Source of the DNA: Kiloniellales bacterium
Lineage (GTDB): Bacteria > Pseudomonadota > Alphaproteobacteria > Kiloniellales > JAKSDN01
Direction: 5' to 3'
Length of the DNA: 64,000 nt
Assembly (NCBI GenBank): GCA_030064845.1
Contig: JASJEC010000015.1
Location: 1 to 64,000 of the forward strand
Made by a program: the position numbers and the translations under genes
The notes under the pieces: model-generated
Told to the model about the DNA's origin: nothing
Database searches by the model: none
Seen by the model: only the letters and a program-made list of their open reading frames with translations
In this document: piece by piece, positions 10,248 to 19,146 of the stretch
Position numbering within the stretch: position 1 is the stretch's first letter
Layout of the letters: each line of letters starts with the position of its first letter

Positions 10248-12008
10248 ATGACGCGGGGTTCGCAAGGTGCGGCCTGGTCCCGGGGCGCGGCGGGGGCGCC
10301 GCCTGCGCCGCGCCTGGAGACCAGCGTGCTGCTGGCGTCCGTCGCCGTGAACCTGCTCTCGCTCGGCCTGCCGATCGTGATCCTGCAGATCTACGACCGG
10401 ATCCTGCCCAACCAGTCCTACGAGACCCTGTCAGCCTTGAGCCTGAGCCTCTGTATGGTCCTCCTGCTCGACGGTTTCTTCCGCACGGCCCGGTCCTACA
10501 TCACCGGCTGGAACGCCGCCCGCTACGAGCACCAGACCGCCTGCCGCATGGTCGACCGCCTTCTGGGCTGTGACCTCCGCACGATCGAGTCCATCTCCGC
10601 CGGCGCCCACCTCGAACGCATCCAGGCGGTCGACCAGATGCGCGAGTACCTCGCCGGCCAGGCCCGCCTGGTGATGATCGATCTGCCTTTCGTCGGTCTG
10701 TTCCTGGCCCTGATCTGGTTCATCGGCGGGGCTCTGGTCCTGGTCCCCCTGGCCCTGCTCGGGCTGCTCGGCTTCGCCGCCATGGTGATCGGGCGCCGCC
10801 TGCGGACCACGCTGGCCGAGCGCACTGAGCTCGACAACCGCCGCTACAGCTTCATGATCGAGGTCCTGTCCGGCGTCCAGACCGTCAAGCTGATGGCCAT
10901 GGAGGCGCTGATGCAGCGCCGCTACGAGCGGCTGACGGAGAACGGGGCGAGCAACACCTACCGGAGCGTCTTTCTCAGCAACACGGCGCAGAATCTGGGG
11001 GGCCTGGTCACCAACGTGATCATGGCGGCGGTCGCGGCGGTCGGCGCCAGCTCCGTGATCGCCGGAGAGCTGACCATCGGCGGCCTGGCGGCCTCAACCC
11101 TGCTGGCCGGGCGGGCGGTCCAGCCGCTGCTGCGCGGCCTCAGCCTCTGGCCGCTGTTCCAGAACATCGGCCTCGCCCAGGAGCGCATCGACGCCCATTT
11201 CGATCTGGTGCCTGAAAGCAAGCCCTTCGCGCGGGAGGCGCCCAAGATCAGCGGCGGCTTCTCGTTCGAGCAGGTGAGCTACGCCTTCACCGAGGGCGGC
11301 CCGCCGCTGCTCGACGCCCTCGACCTGGATGTGCGGCCCGGCGATGCGGTCGGCGTTACCGGCGATACCGGCTCCGGCAAGACCACCCTGCTCTTGCTGA
11401 TCATGGGCATGCTCAAGCCGACCTCGGGCCGGGTCCTGTTCGACGGCCTCGACATCGGCGACTGCGACGCCAAGAGCCTGCGCGAACAGATCGCCTACCT
11501 GCCCCAGACTGCGCAGCTGTTCCAGGGCACGATCCTGGAGAACCTGACCCTCTTCGAGGGACGCGACGCGACCGAGCAAGCGCTCGAGGCGAGCCGCCTT
11601 CTGCGTCTCGACGAGGTCATCACCCGGCTGCCCCTGGGCTATCACACAAAGGTCGGCGACGGGGCGCAGGACGACCTCCCGGCGGGCCTCAAGCAGGGGA
11701 TCGTGATGGCGCGGGCGCTGGTCAGAAAGCCGCGGCTGATCCTGTTCGACGAGGCCAACAGCGCCTTCGACACCAAGGCCGATGCCGTCCTGAAGATGGC
11801 GCTCGGCCGCCTGAAGCGCCAGGCGACCATGGTGCTGATCAGCCATCGCCCCTCGCTCCTGGCCCTGGCCGACCGGGTCTACAGCCTGCGGGAGGGCAAG
11901 CTGGTCCACGAGCCGGACCGGGGCACCCAGCTGCTGCTGTCCGGCCCGGGCAAAGCGCCCGAGCGCGGCATCGAGGGGCCGCCCGGCGAAGGGAGGCTCG
12001 CCCGATGA
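10248..12008 (+). CDS. Type I secretion ABC transporter, permease/ATPase subunit 1
   Basis: This is an inner-membrane ABC exporter half with a membrane domain (first ~320 residues, about six hydrophobic segments) fused to a nucleotide-binding domain. Walker A is GDTGSGKTT (about residue 372), Walker B is LILFDEANSAFD (about 496) and the H-loop is SHRPS (about 531). The usual LSGGQ signature is replaced by LPAGLKQ. It has no N-terminal peptidase-like domain. The start is uncertain: ATG 10248 has a weak AAGAG before it, TTG 10230 sits behind AGAGGAAG, and ATG 10200 overlaps the putative promoter. It overlaps the next gene by four bases (ATGA), implying translational coupling. The likely role is ATP-driven export of the neighbouring giant adhesin. 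Confidence 0.88.
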   Translation: MTRGSQGAAWSRGAAGAPPAPRLETSVLLASVAVNLLSLGLPIVILQIYDRILPNQSYETLSALSLSLCMVLLLDGFFRTARSYITGWNAARYEHQTACRMVDRLLGCDLRTIESISAGAHLERIQAVDQMREYLAGQARLVMIDLPFVGLFLALIWFIGGALVLVPLALLGLLGFAAMVIGRRLRTTLAERTELDNRRYSFMIEVLSGVQTVKLMAMEALMQRRYERLTENGASNTYRSVFLSNTAQNLGGLVTNVIMAAVAAVGASSVIAGELTIGGLAASTLLAGRAVQPLLRGLSLWPLFQNIGLAQERIDAHFDLVPESKPFAREAPKISGGFSFEQVSYAFTEGGPPLLDALDLDVRPGDAVGVTGDTGSGKTTLLLLIMGMLKPTSGRVLFDGLDIGDCDAKSLREQIAYLPQTAQLFQGTILENLTLFEGRDATEQALEASRLLRLDEVITRLPLGYHTKVGDGAQDDLPAGLKQGIVMARALVRKPRLILFDEANSAFDTKADAVLKMALGRLKRQATMVLISHRPSLLALADRVYSLREGKLVHEPDRGTQLLLSGPGKAPERGIEGPPGEGRLAR

Positions 12009-14176
12009 CCGCGGCGACCCTCGAGGACCAGACCGTCACCGGCGGCCGCGGGGCCTTGCTCGGCCGGGCCATGCACGACCAGAAGTTTGGCGGGTTCGAG
12101 GCCATCTCCGACGTTGCGGCCTGCCTCATGCCGCTGCTCGAGGCGCTCGGCTGGTCCGGGCCGCCGCGCCAACTGGCCGAGGCCCTGCCGCACTTCGCCA
12201 ATACCCTCGACATCGTCGACCTGCGCGGCGTCCTGGCCAACCTGAACTACGCGACCCGCTCGGCGCGCGTGCGCCTCGGCCAGATCGACGTCCGGCTGAT
12301 GCCCTGCCTGCTTCTGCAGGACGACGGGCCGGCGCTGGTGGTTCTCGGCATCCGGGGCAAGCGCTTCAAGGTCTTCAACGGCGCCAGCAACCAGGTCGAG
12401 CTGATCGACGGGCGCGGGGTCGGCGGCACCGCCTACTTCGTCACCACGCGGCCCGAGGACGAGGAACAGCAGCGGACGACGGCGCAGAGCCGTCCCTGGT
12501 TCGAGGAGGTGTCCTGGCGCTTCCGAGGCCTGGTCTGGCAGATGGCCGCCATCACCTTCCTGACCAGCCTCCTCGCCCTCGCCGTTCCCCTCTTCATCAT
12601 GGCGGTCTACGACTGGGTGATCCCGGGCCGATCGGTCGACACGCTGGTCCACCTCTTCATCGGGGTTCTCTTCGCCCTCGTCCTCGACGGCGCCCTGCGC
12701 ACCCTGCGGGCGCGCCTGCTGGCCTATGTCGGCGCCCGCATCGACATGATCTTCGGCCGCTCTGCGTTCGAGCAGATCCTCTACCTGCCGATCATCATGA
12801 CGGAGCGCGCGCCCATCGGCTCGCAGATCTCCCGGCTGCGCCAATTCGAGGCGGTCCGGGAGTTCTTCATCGGACCGCTGGCGAGCGTGGTCTTGGAGCT
12901 CCCCTTCGTTCTGATCTTCATCGCGGTGATCGCCGTCATCGCGGGGCACATGGCCTGGATCCCAGTTGTTCTGATCGCCTGTTTCGCGATCCTCGGGGTC
13001 CTGATCACGCCGCCGATGCGCCGCGCGGTGGCCGAGGCGGGGGACGCACGCGCCCGCCGCCAGGCGTTCCAGATCGAGATGCTGTCCCATCTCCGGACCA
13101 TCAAGACCTGCAGCGCGGAGGCAGTCTGGAGCGCGCGCTACCGTGAGCGTTCCGCGCGCGCGGCCATGGCCAACTTCGAGAACGCCCAGCTCTCCTTCCT
13201 GGTTCAGACCCTGGCGCAGCTCCTGATGCTGGCCGCCGGTATCGCCACCTTGACGATGGGCGCGCTGCAGGTGATGGCGGGCGCCATCAGCGTCGGCGCC
13301 CTGGTGGCCAGCATGGCCCTGATCTGGCGGATTCTCGCGCCGCTCCAGATGGGTTTCCTCTCGCTGACCAAGCTCGAGCAGGTCAAGTTCGGCATCCACC
13401 AGCTCGACCTGCTGATGCGGCTCGGGGTCGAGCGTGAGCCCGGCCGGGTGGTCGACCGCAAGCGTACCTTCAAGGGCGAGATCACCTTCACCAACGTCTC
13501 GATGCGCTACACGCCGGGCGCCGAGCCCGCCATGGTGCAGGCCAGCTTCGAGATCGCACCGGGCGAGCTGATCGCCGTCACCGGCGCCAACGGCTCGGGC
13601 AAGTCGACCCTGCTCAAGCTGATCGCCGGCCTCTATCCGATCCAGGCCGGCGCAGTTCTGATCGACGGCATCGACATCCGCCAGCTCGACGTCTCCGAGC
13701 TGCGTAACGCGATCGCCTGCGTGCCCCAGTACGGGCACCTGTTCCACGGCACGGTGGAGCAGAACCTGCGCCTCGCCAACCCCATGGCGAGCGACGCGGA
13801 TATGGCGCGCGCCGTGCTGGACGCCGGCCTGCTCAACGACGTGCTGTCCCTGCCCGAGGGCTTCGACACCCGGATCACCGACCGCCGCCAGCACCAGCTG
13901 CCCAGCGGCTTTCGCCAGCGCCTGATCCTGGCCCGGGCCTACGTCAAGCAGGCGCCGATCTACCTGCTCGACGAACCGGCCAACAACCTGGACCGCGACG
14001 GAGACCAGGCTTTCCAGCGCAAGATCCAGAGCCTGAAGCGCAAGAGCACGATCGTCATGGTGACCCAACGCCCGAGTCACATGCGCATGGCCGATCGCCT
14101 GCTGCTCATCCGGTCGGGGCGCGTTGCGCTCGACGGCCCGCCGGACGAGATCCTCGAAAAGTTGAGCCGGGGCTGA
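12005..14176 (+). CDS. Type I secretion ABC transporter, subunit 2 with inactive C39-like domain
   Basis: This 723-residue protein is an ABC exporter half. An N-terminal ~150-residue domain resembles C39 peptidases but lacks their catalytic residues: the expected Asp-Cys-Gly reads Asp-Val-Ala (SDVAACLMP) and the expected His before VVL is Ala (PALVVL). Such C39-like domains usually bind the unfolded substrate. The membrane domain follows (residues ~175-450), then an ATPase domain with Walker A GANGSGKST (~527) and Walker B IYLLDEPANNLD (~651). The signature motif is LPSGFRQ instead of LSGGQ, and the H-loop His is replaced by Gln (VTQRPS). The gene overlaps its partner upstream and precedes the adaptor gene by two bases, so the two halves probably form a heterodimer. 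Confidence 0.88.
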   Translation: MTAATLEDQTVTGGRGALLGRAMHDQKFGGFEAISDVAACLMPLLEALGWSGPPRQLAEALPHFANTLDIVDLRGVLANLNYATRSARVRLGQIDVRLMPCLLLQDDGPALVVLGIRGKRFKVFNGASNQVELIDGRGVGGTAYFVTTRPEDEEQQRTTAQSRPWFEEVSWRFRGLVWQMAAITFLTSLLALAVPLFIMAVYDWVIPGRSVDTLVHLFIGVLFALVLDGALRTLRARLLAYVGARIDMIFGRSAFEQILYLPIIMTERAPIGSQISRLRQFEAVREFFIGPLASVVLELPFVLIFIAVIAVIAGHMAWIPVVLIACFAILGVLITPPMRRAVAEAGDARARRQAFQIEMLSHLRTIKTCSAEAVWSARYRERSARAAMANFENAQLSFLVQTLAQLLMLAAGIATLTMGALQVMAGAISVGALVASMALIWRILAPLQMGFLSLTKLEQVKFGIHQLDLLMRLGVEREPGRVVDRKRTFKGEITFTNVSMRYTPGAEPAMVQASFEIAPGELIAVTGANGSGKSTLLKLIAGLYPIQAGAVLIDGIDIRQLDVSELRNAIACVPQYGHLFHGTVEQNLRLANPMASDADMARAVLDAGLLNDVLSLPEGFDTRITDRRQHQLPSGFRQRLILARAYVKQAPIYLLDEPANNLDRDGDQAFQRKIQSLKRKSTIVMVTQRPSHMRMADRLLLIRSGRVALDGPPDEILEKLSRG

Positions 14177-14178
14177 CC

Positions 14179-15555
14179 ATGGCACTCTGGCACAACTGGT
14201 TCAGCAAGCTGAAATCGGCCCCGCCGGCCGAGGAACCGGGCGCGCCCGGCGACGACAAGCTGGTCAAGTTCCTGGCCCAGCCGCTGGTGCTCGAGGAGAG
14301 CGGTCCGCCCAAGCTCCTATCCCAGCTGCTGGTCGCGGTCAGCGTCCTGGTCGCCGGTTCCATCGTGTTCGCCGCGTTCACCGACATCACCGAGTCCGCG
14401 GTGGTTCAGGGGCAGCTTGTGCCCTCCGGATCGATCAACACGGTTCAACACCTAGAAGGCGGCATCGTCGCGGAGATCCTGGTCGAGGACGGCCAGATCG
14501 TCGAGCCGGGCCAGACCCTGATCCGGATGGACGGGGCCGCCGCGGTCTCGGACCTCGACCAGGCGCGGGCCCGGGAAGCCGCCCTGGCCCTGCGCGCCGA
14601 GCGGTTGCGCGCCTTCGTCATGGGCCGCGAACCCGATTTCAGCATGGGCAGCGACTATCCCGACCTGGTCCAGGACCAGCAGGCGATCCTCGACCTTCAG
14701 CTCGAGTCCCAGGAGAGCCAGCAGAAGGTTCTCCAGTCGCGCATCACCCAACGCCAGGCCGAGTTGAAGACCATGGGCGAGCAGGAGAAGGCGCTCAAGC
14801 AGCAGGTCTCGATTATCGCCGAACAGGCGGAGATGCGCCGCACGCTGCTCAAGAAGGGGCTGGTTTCGCGCGTGATCTACCTCGAGACCGAACGGGCGCT
14901 GAGCGAGGCCCAGGGCGAGCTGGCCGGCGTGCTGGGTCGCATGGTCGAGACAAAGGCCGCGCTCGGCGAGGCCCGGAACAGCCTGTTGGAGCTCAATTCC
15001 AAGCTGCGCAACGAGGCGCTCTCCGAGATGGGCGAGGTCACGGCCGAGCTCGCTCAGGTCCGCGAGTCCGCGGACCAGCTCAGGGACCGTGCGGCCCGCC
15101 TGGTCGTCGTGTCCCCGGCACGCGGCATCGTCAAGGGGATGACGACCCGCACGGTGGGCGCCGTGATCGGGCCGGGCGAGTCCCTGATGGAGGTCGTGCC
15201 GCTCGACGACGTGCTGGTCGCAGAAGTGCGCATCGCGCCCAAGGACATCGGCCACCTGCGCGTCGGCCAGCCGGCCAAGGTCAAGGTGACCACCTTCGAC
15301 CTGTCGCGCCTCGGGTCGATCGACGGGCGGCTGAAACACCTCTCCGCGACCACCTTCGAGGACGAGCGGCAGGAGCCCTACTACAAGGGCACCATCGAGC
15401 TAAGCCAGAACTACGTCGGCGCGATCCCGGGCCAGAACCGCCTTTCCGCCGGCATGGTGGTTGACGCCGACATCGTCACCGGCGAGAAGTCGCTGCTGGA
15501 CTACCTCCTGCGCCCGCTCTACCGGGGCCTCGATGGCGCCTTCCGCGAGCGATGA
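14179..15555 (+). CDS. HlyD-type periplasmic adaptor of the type I secretion system
   Basis: The 458-residue protein has a short cytoplasmic N-terminus, one membrane segment (residues ~50-72) and a lipoyl/barrel-sandwich half-motif with HLEGGIVAEILVEDGQIVEPGQ near residue 93, written here only in part. A long alpha-helical coiled-coil hairpin (~120-300) follows, then the second lipoyl half and a beta-barrel (VVSPARGIVKGM). This is the family plan of HlyD/PrtE/LapC adaptors, which link the ABC exporter to an outer-membrane TolC-type channel. It starts two bases after the ABC gene stop, so the three genes form one operon. No TolC homologue is encoded here, so it must lie elsewhere. Confidence 0.92.
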   Translation: MALWHNWFSKLKSAPPAEEPGAPGDDKLVKFLAQPLVLEESGPPKLLSQLLVAVSVLVAGSIVFAAFTDITESAVVQGQLVPSGSINTVQHLEGGIVAEILVEDGQIVEPGQTLIRMDGAAAVSDLDQARAREAALALRAERLRAFVMGREPDFSMGSDYPDLVQDQQAILDLQLESQESQQKVLQSRITQRQAELKTMGEQEKALKQQVSIIAEQAEMRRTLLKKGLVSRVIYLETERALSEAQGELAGVLGRMVETKAALGEARNSLLELNSKLRNEALSEMGEVTAELAQVRESADQLRDRAARLVVVSPARGIVKGMTTRTVGAVIGPGESLMEVVPLDDVLVAEVRIAPKDIGHLRVGQPAKVKVTTFDLSRLGSIDGRLKHLSATTFEDERQEPYYKGTIELSQNYVGAIPGQNRLSAGMVVDADIVTGEKSLLDYLLRPLYRGLDGAFRER

Positions 15556-15608
15556 CGGCGACTAGCCGGCGATTGCACCGGCCACCCCGCCGCTGCTTTA
15601 ATGCGCCC

Positions 15609-16031
15609 ATGAGTCGAGCCGCGCCGTTCCTGGCCCTCGCCCTGCTGCTGGTCTTGCCGGCCTGCGCCGGCCCGCAGCCGATTCTCTATCCAAACGAGCA
15701 GCTCGAGGTCGTCGGCCGCGAGGCGGCGGACGAGGACATCGAGGACTGCCGTGCGCGGGCCGACGCCGCGGGGGCGCACCGCGACCCTGGGAAGGCCGGC
15801 CAGATCGCCCAGGACACGGCGATCGGCGGCGGAATCGGGGCGGCCAGCGGCGCGGTCGGCGGAGCGATCAGCGGCAGCCCGGGCCTCGGTACGGTGATCG
15901 GCGCCGCCGCCGGCGCCACGGCCGGCCTGCTCAGGAGCCTGTTCCGCGAGGAGCGGCCGAGCGAGGCCCACGTCAATTTCGTCAACCGCTGCCTCGACGA
16001 GCGCGGCTACGACGTGGTCGGCTGGGACTGA
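15609..16031 (+). CDS. Glycine-zipper lipoprotein
   Basis: A 140-residue protein starting MSRAAPFLALALLL with a lipobox (LPACAG), so it is predicted to be lipid-anchored to a membrane facing the periplasm. Residues ~75-115 form a glycine zipper of GxxxG repeats (GGGIGAASGAVGGAISG), a membrane-associating helix also found in outer-membrane lipoproteins. An upstream in-frame ATG at 15552 would put 19 Arg-rich residues ahead of the signal peptide, so the internal start is preferred. It lies 53 bases after the adaptor gene and may be co-transcribed. A role in the secretion system is possible but unproven. Confidence 0.75.
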   Translation: MSRAAPFLALALLLVLPACAGPQPILYPNEQLEVVGREAADEDIEDCRARADAAGAHRDPGKAGQIAQDTAIGGGIGAASGAVGGAISGSPGLGTVIGAAAGATAGLLRSLFREERPSEAHVNFVNRCLDERGYDVVGWD

Positions 16032-16034
16032 GCG

Positions 16035-16781
16035 CTACTCTTTCTCGACCGGGGTCAGAGACGTACCGCCGTAGCACTGCTCGGTCGGCGTGATCTCGAT
16101 CAGGCCGACGTTGACGTGCCAGGGGGCATCCAGCGCGTAGAGGATGGCGCCGGCGACGTCTTCCGAGGTCAGCTCCTCGATCCCGGTGTCCTTGATCTTG
16201 TCGCGCCGGGCCGGCTCGTCGAAGGCGGCGTCGAAGAACTCGGTCGCCACCCGACCCGGGCAGATCTCGGTGATCCGGACCCCGGTGCCGCGCAGCTCGA
16301 TGCGAAGGTTCTGGGAGAAGAGGTGGATCGCCCCCTTGGTGGCGCCGTAGACCGAGGAGATGATGGGATAGAGGCCGGCCACCGAGCCGATGTTGACGAT
16401 GTGGCCGCGCTTCCGCTCCGCCATGCCGGGCACCACGGTGCGCACCACTCGGAGCGCCGCCGCCACATTGGTCGCGACCGTGGTCTCCAGGTCCTCGGGA
16501 TCGACCCGGTGGATCGGATCGAAGGCGCGGCCGACCCCGGCGTTGTTGACCAGAACGTCGATCTCGAGGCCGGCGAGCGCCGCCTCGACCGCGGCGCGGT
16601 CGCGCAGGTCGAGCGCCAGCGGCCGGCAGCCGGTCTCGCGGGCCAGGGCGGCCAGCCGGTCCTCGCGCCGGGCCGCGGCGTGCACGGTCAGGCCGCGGCC
16701 GCGGAGCTCCCTGACCACCGCCTCGCCGATGCCGCTGGAGGCGCCGGTCACCAGGGCGGTCCGATAGTCGCTGAGCGGCAT
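16035..16781 (-). CDS. SDR family oxidoreductase (YdfG-like)
   Basis: A 248-residue classical short-chain dehydrogenase. It shows the cofactor motif TGASSGIG (residues 12-19), NNAG (~79-82), the catalytic Ser at ~133, and YGATK with Tyr145 and Lys149. The basic ARRED after strand beta-2 points to NADPH. The C-terminal HVNVGLIEITPTEQ resembles YdfG / serine 3-dehydrogenase-type enzymes, so a 3-hydroxy-acid or malonic-semialdehyde-like substrate is plausible. AGGAGAG lies before the chosen ATG. The gene sits 17 bases downstream of the PhyH gene on the same strand, so the two are likely co-transcribed. Confidence 0.88.
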   Translation of the reverse strand: MPLSDYRTALVTGASSGIGEAVVRELRGRGLTVHAAARREDRLAALARETGCRPLALDLRDRAAVEAALAGLEIDVLVNNAGVGRAFDPIHRVDPEDLETTVATNVAAALRVVRTVVPGMAERKRGHIVNIGSVAGLYPIISSVYGATKGAIHLFSQNLRIELRGTGVRITEICPGRVATEFFDAAFDEPARRDKIKDTGIEELTSEDVAGAILYALDAPWHVNVGLIEITPTEQCYGGTSLTPVEKE

Positions 16782-16798
16782 TGAAGCTCTCCTCTCTG

Positions 16799-17644
16799 TC
16801 AGCCGATGCCGGATGTCCGATGCCCGTCCGTCGACCAGGTGACGGGGAAGTAATTCTCGTCCATGGCGTCGTCGCACAGCCGCCGGTAGCGACCGTAGAT
16901 CGGGCCGTTGCCCTCGGCGAGCCTGGCCAGGTCGAAGCGGGCCCGAGCAGAGCCGCCGTGAATCACCAGGGAGCGCCGCTCGGCCGCGCCGCGGTTCGGT
17001 CCCGACCCGTGCCAGGTCCAGCCGTGATGGAACAGGCCGCCGCCCGCCGGCACCTCGACCGCCACGATCTCCGCCGCGCGGCCGAGAGCGCGGGCCGCCG
17101 CCTCGAGGGGCGCCCGGTAGTCCTCCGGCGCATGGAACGCTCCGCTCGGCGCCGCGTCCTCGGGCCAGAGGTGCGAGCCGCGGACCACCTCCATGGTGCC
17201 GCCCGACGCCGTCGTGTCGTCCAGGGCGATCCAGCAGCTCAGCATCTCCCGGGGCGCGAGCCAGCCGAGATAGGCGTTATCCCGGTGGTAGCCGAGCGAG
17301 CGAGCGCCGGGCGGCTTCCAGATCACATTGTCCTGGACCACGCGGGCCCCGGGCCAGCCCGCCAGTTCGGCCAGGGCGCGGCCGATCGCGGGATCCAGCA
17401 CGACGCCGGCGACGGCCGGGTCGGCCTTCCAGCCGTTGCAGATCTGGCGCGTCAGGTCCGGCGCGTCGCGTCCGTAGAGCCAGTTGACCTCGTCCGGCGC
17501 GACGCCGGTCTCGAACTCGCCGTGAAACAGCCGCTCGAAGCGCGCCCGGAGCTTCTCGACCAGGCTATGGTCGATGATCTGCTCGACAATCAGGAAACCG
17601 TCGGCCTGGAACCGCGCTTTCTGGTCTTCGGTCAGAGGCTGCAT
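16799..17644 (-). CDS. Phytanoyl-CoA dioxygenase family (PhyH) Fe(II)/2-oxoglutarate oxygenase
   Basis: The 281-residue protein has the metal-binding HxD of the family at His120-Arg-Asp122 (YHRDNAY), the distal His at about 211 (TWHGSG) and the 2-oxoglutarate-binding Arg shortly after (ERRSLVIH). These are the hallmarks of cupin-fold PhyH hydroxylases, which oxidise an unactivated C-H bond while decarboxylating 2-oxoglutarate. The substrate cannot be read from sequence. It is divergent from two class III aminotransferases and upstream of an SDR, so it may belong to an amine or amino-acid catabolic route. Confidence 0.88.
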   Translation of the reverse strand: MQPLTEDQKARFQADGFLIVEQIIDHSLVEKLRARFERLFHGEFETGVAPDEVNWLYGRDAPDLTRQICNGWKADPAVAGVVLDPAIGRALAELAGWPGARVVQDNVIWKPPGARSLGYHRDNAYLGWLAPREMLSCWIALDDTTASGGTMEVVRGSHLWPEDAAPSGAFHAPEDYRAPLEAAARALGRAAEIVAVEVPAGGGLFHHGWTWHGSGPNRGAAERRSLVIHGGSARARFDLARLAEGNGPIYGRYRRLCDDAMDENYFPVTWSTDGHRTSGIG

Positions 17645-17793
17645 GGCGAGCGGAGGTGAACGCGTTCGGGGAGCCGTTTAGGCAGCCTCGCGCTTTCCGT
17701 GCCGCCTTTCCAAGCTTTTTCTGTGGTCCGCCGGCGCAAGCTCATCGATACTTGCGGCAAGGGCCGGCAAGGCCAGGGAAAGAGGCGCTCGCG

Positions 17794-19122
17794 ATGCACG
17801 ACCGGCAGGAGCCCGTCAGCTTCTTTAGCACCGAAGGCCTGCCCATGGTCGCCTGGGGCAAGGGCAGCTACGTCCACGACCGCAGCGGCAAGCGCTACAT
17901 CGACGGGTCCTGCGGCCCCTCGGTCTTCGCCCTGGGGCACGGCAACGAAGAGGTCAACGAGGCGATCAAGGCCCAGCTCGACCGGATCGCCCACGGCTAC
18001 CGCTACACCTTCACCAGCGAGCCGCTGGAAGAGCTGCAGGCGATCCTGGCCGAGCGCTGCGGCGGCGACCTGAAGCATTCGGTCATCGTCTGCGACGGCT
18101 CGGAGGCGGTCGAATCCAGCCTCAAGATCGCGCTGCAGTACCAGCAGTCGATCGGCGAACGGCGGCGCCAGCGCTTCATCGCCCGCCAGCGCTCCTGGCA
18201 CGGCAACACCCTGGGCGCCCTCTCGGTCTCCGGCTTCGCCCAGCGGCGCGCGCCCTTCGAAGGGGCTCTGATCCCGGCCTCCTTCGTCTCCGCCGCCAAC
18301 GCCTATCGGCCGCCGCCCGGCGTCGCGCCCGAAGAGATCCCGGTCTACTGCGCAGACGAGCTGGAGCGCGAGATCCTTCGTCAGGGCCCGGAGCGGGTCT
18401 GCGCGTTCATCTTCGAGCCTGTGGTCGGCGCCGCCGGCGGCGCGGTGCCGGCGCCGCCGGGCTACGCCGCGGCCATGCGCGCGGTCTGCGACCGCCACGG
18501 CGTGCTGATGATCGCCGACGAGGTCATGTGCGGCGTCGGCCGCACGGGGTTCTGGCGCGCCCTCGAGGAGGACGGCGTCGAGCCCGACATCATGGCGGTG
18601 GCCAAGGGCCTGGGCGCCGGGTTCCTGCCCCTGGGCGCCGCGATCTACCGGGACGCGCTGCACGGCGCGATCATGGCGGCCTTCGGCGAGGTCATGACCG
18701 GCCACACCTTCGCCGGCCACACCACCGCCTGCGCCGCCGGGGTTGCGGTCCAGCGGATCATCGAGCGCGAGCGGCTGGTGGAGCGGGTCGCCGCCGAGGG
18801 CCCCTGGCTGCGCGCCGCGCTCGAGCGGGAACTGGGCCAGCATCCCCACGTCGGCGACGTGCGGGGCCGCGGCTACTTCCTCGGCATCGAGTTCGTCGCC
18901 GACCGCGAAAGCAAGGCGCCTTTCGACCCCGAGCGCCAGGTCTTCGCCCGGATCCGCGCCCAGGCCATGGAGAACGGCTTGATCTGCTATCCCGTCGGCG
19001 GCAACGTCGACGGGCGACGGGGCGACATCGCGATTCTCTCGCCGCCCTACAACGCGACCCGGGGCGAGCTGGAGGAGATCGTCACGCTGTTCGCCGAGAC
19101 CTGCCGCCAGGTCCTGGCCTGA
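17794..19122 (+). CDS. Class III PLP-dependent aminotransferase (first of pair)
   Basis: A 442-residue fold-type I aminotransferase. Visible features are CDGSEAVESSLKIA (phosphate-binding region), the RSWHGNTLGALS segment, IFEPVVGAAGG, the Asp of IADEVMCGVGRTG that contacts the pyridine nitrogen, and Lys271 in VAKGLGAGF that binds PLP. This is the layout of omega-amino acid:pyruvate and 4-aminobutyrate aminotransferases. The start is placed at MHDRQ behind GGGAAAGAGG; an upstream GTG would add a stretch with no family character. It is 24 bases from the second aminotransferase gene. The amine donor is unknown. Confidence 0.88.
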   Translation: MHDRQEPVSFFSTEGLPMVAWGKGSYVHDRSGKRYIDGSCGPSVFALGHGNEEVNEAIKAQLDRIAHGYRYTFTSEPLEELQAILAERCGGDLKHSVIVCDGSEAVESSLKIALQYQQSIGERRRQRFIARQRSWHGNTLGALSVSGFAQRRAPFEGALIPASFVSAANAYRPPPGVAPEEIPVYCADELEREILRQGPERVCAFIFEPVVGAAGGAVPAPPGYAAAMRAVCDRHGVLMIADEVMCGVGRTGFWRALEEDGVEPDIMAVAKGLGAGFLPLGAAIYRDALHGAIMAAFGEVMTGHTFAGHTTACAAGVAVQRIIERERLVERVAAEGPWLRAALERELGQHPHVGDVRGRGYFLGIEFVADRESKAPFDPERQVFARIRAQAMENGLICYPVGGNVDGRRGDIAILSPPYNATRGELEEIVTLFAETCRQVLA

Positions 19123-19146
19123 CCCCGGCACAGAGGGGAGAAGACC

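Noticed and set aside
11879-14185. 768-codon minus-strand frame opposite the second ABC gene
   Set aside because: It is a GC-rich shadow of a gene with clear Walker motifs on the plus strand; its product is low-complexity Gln/Asp/Arg/Gly.
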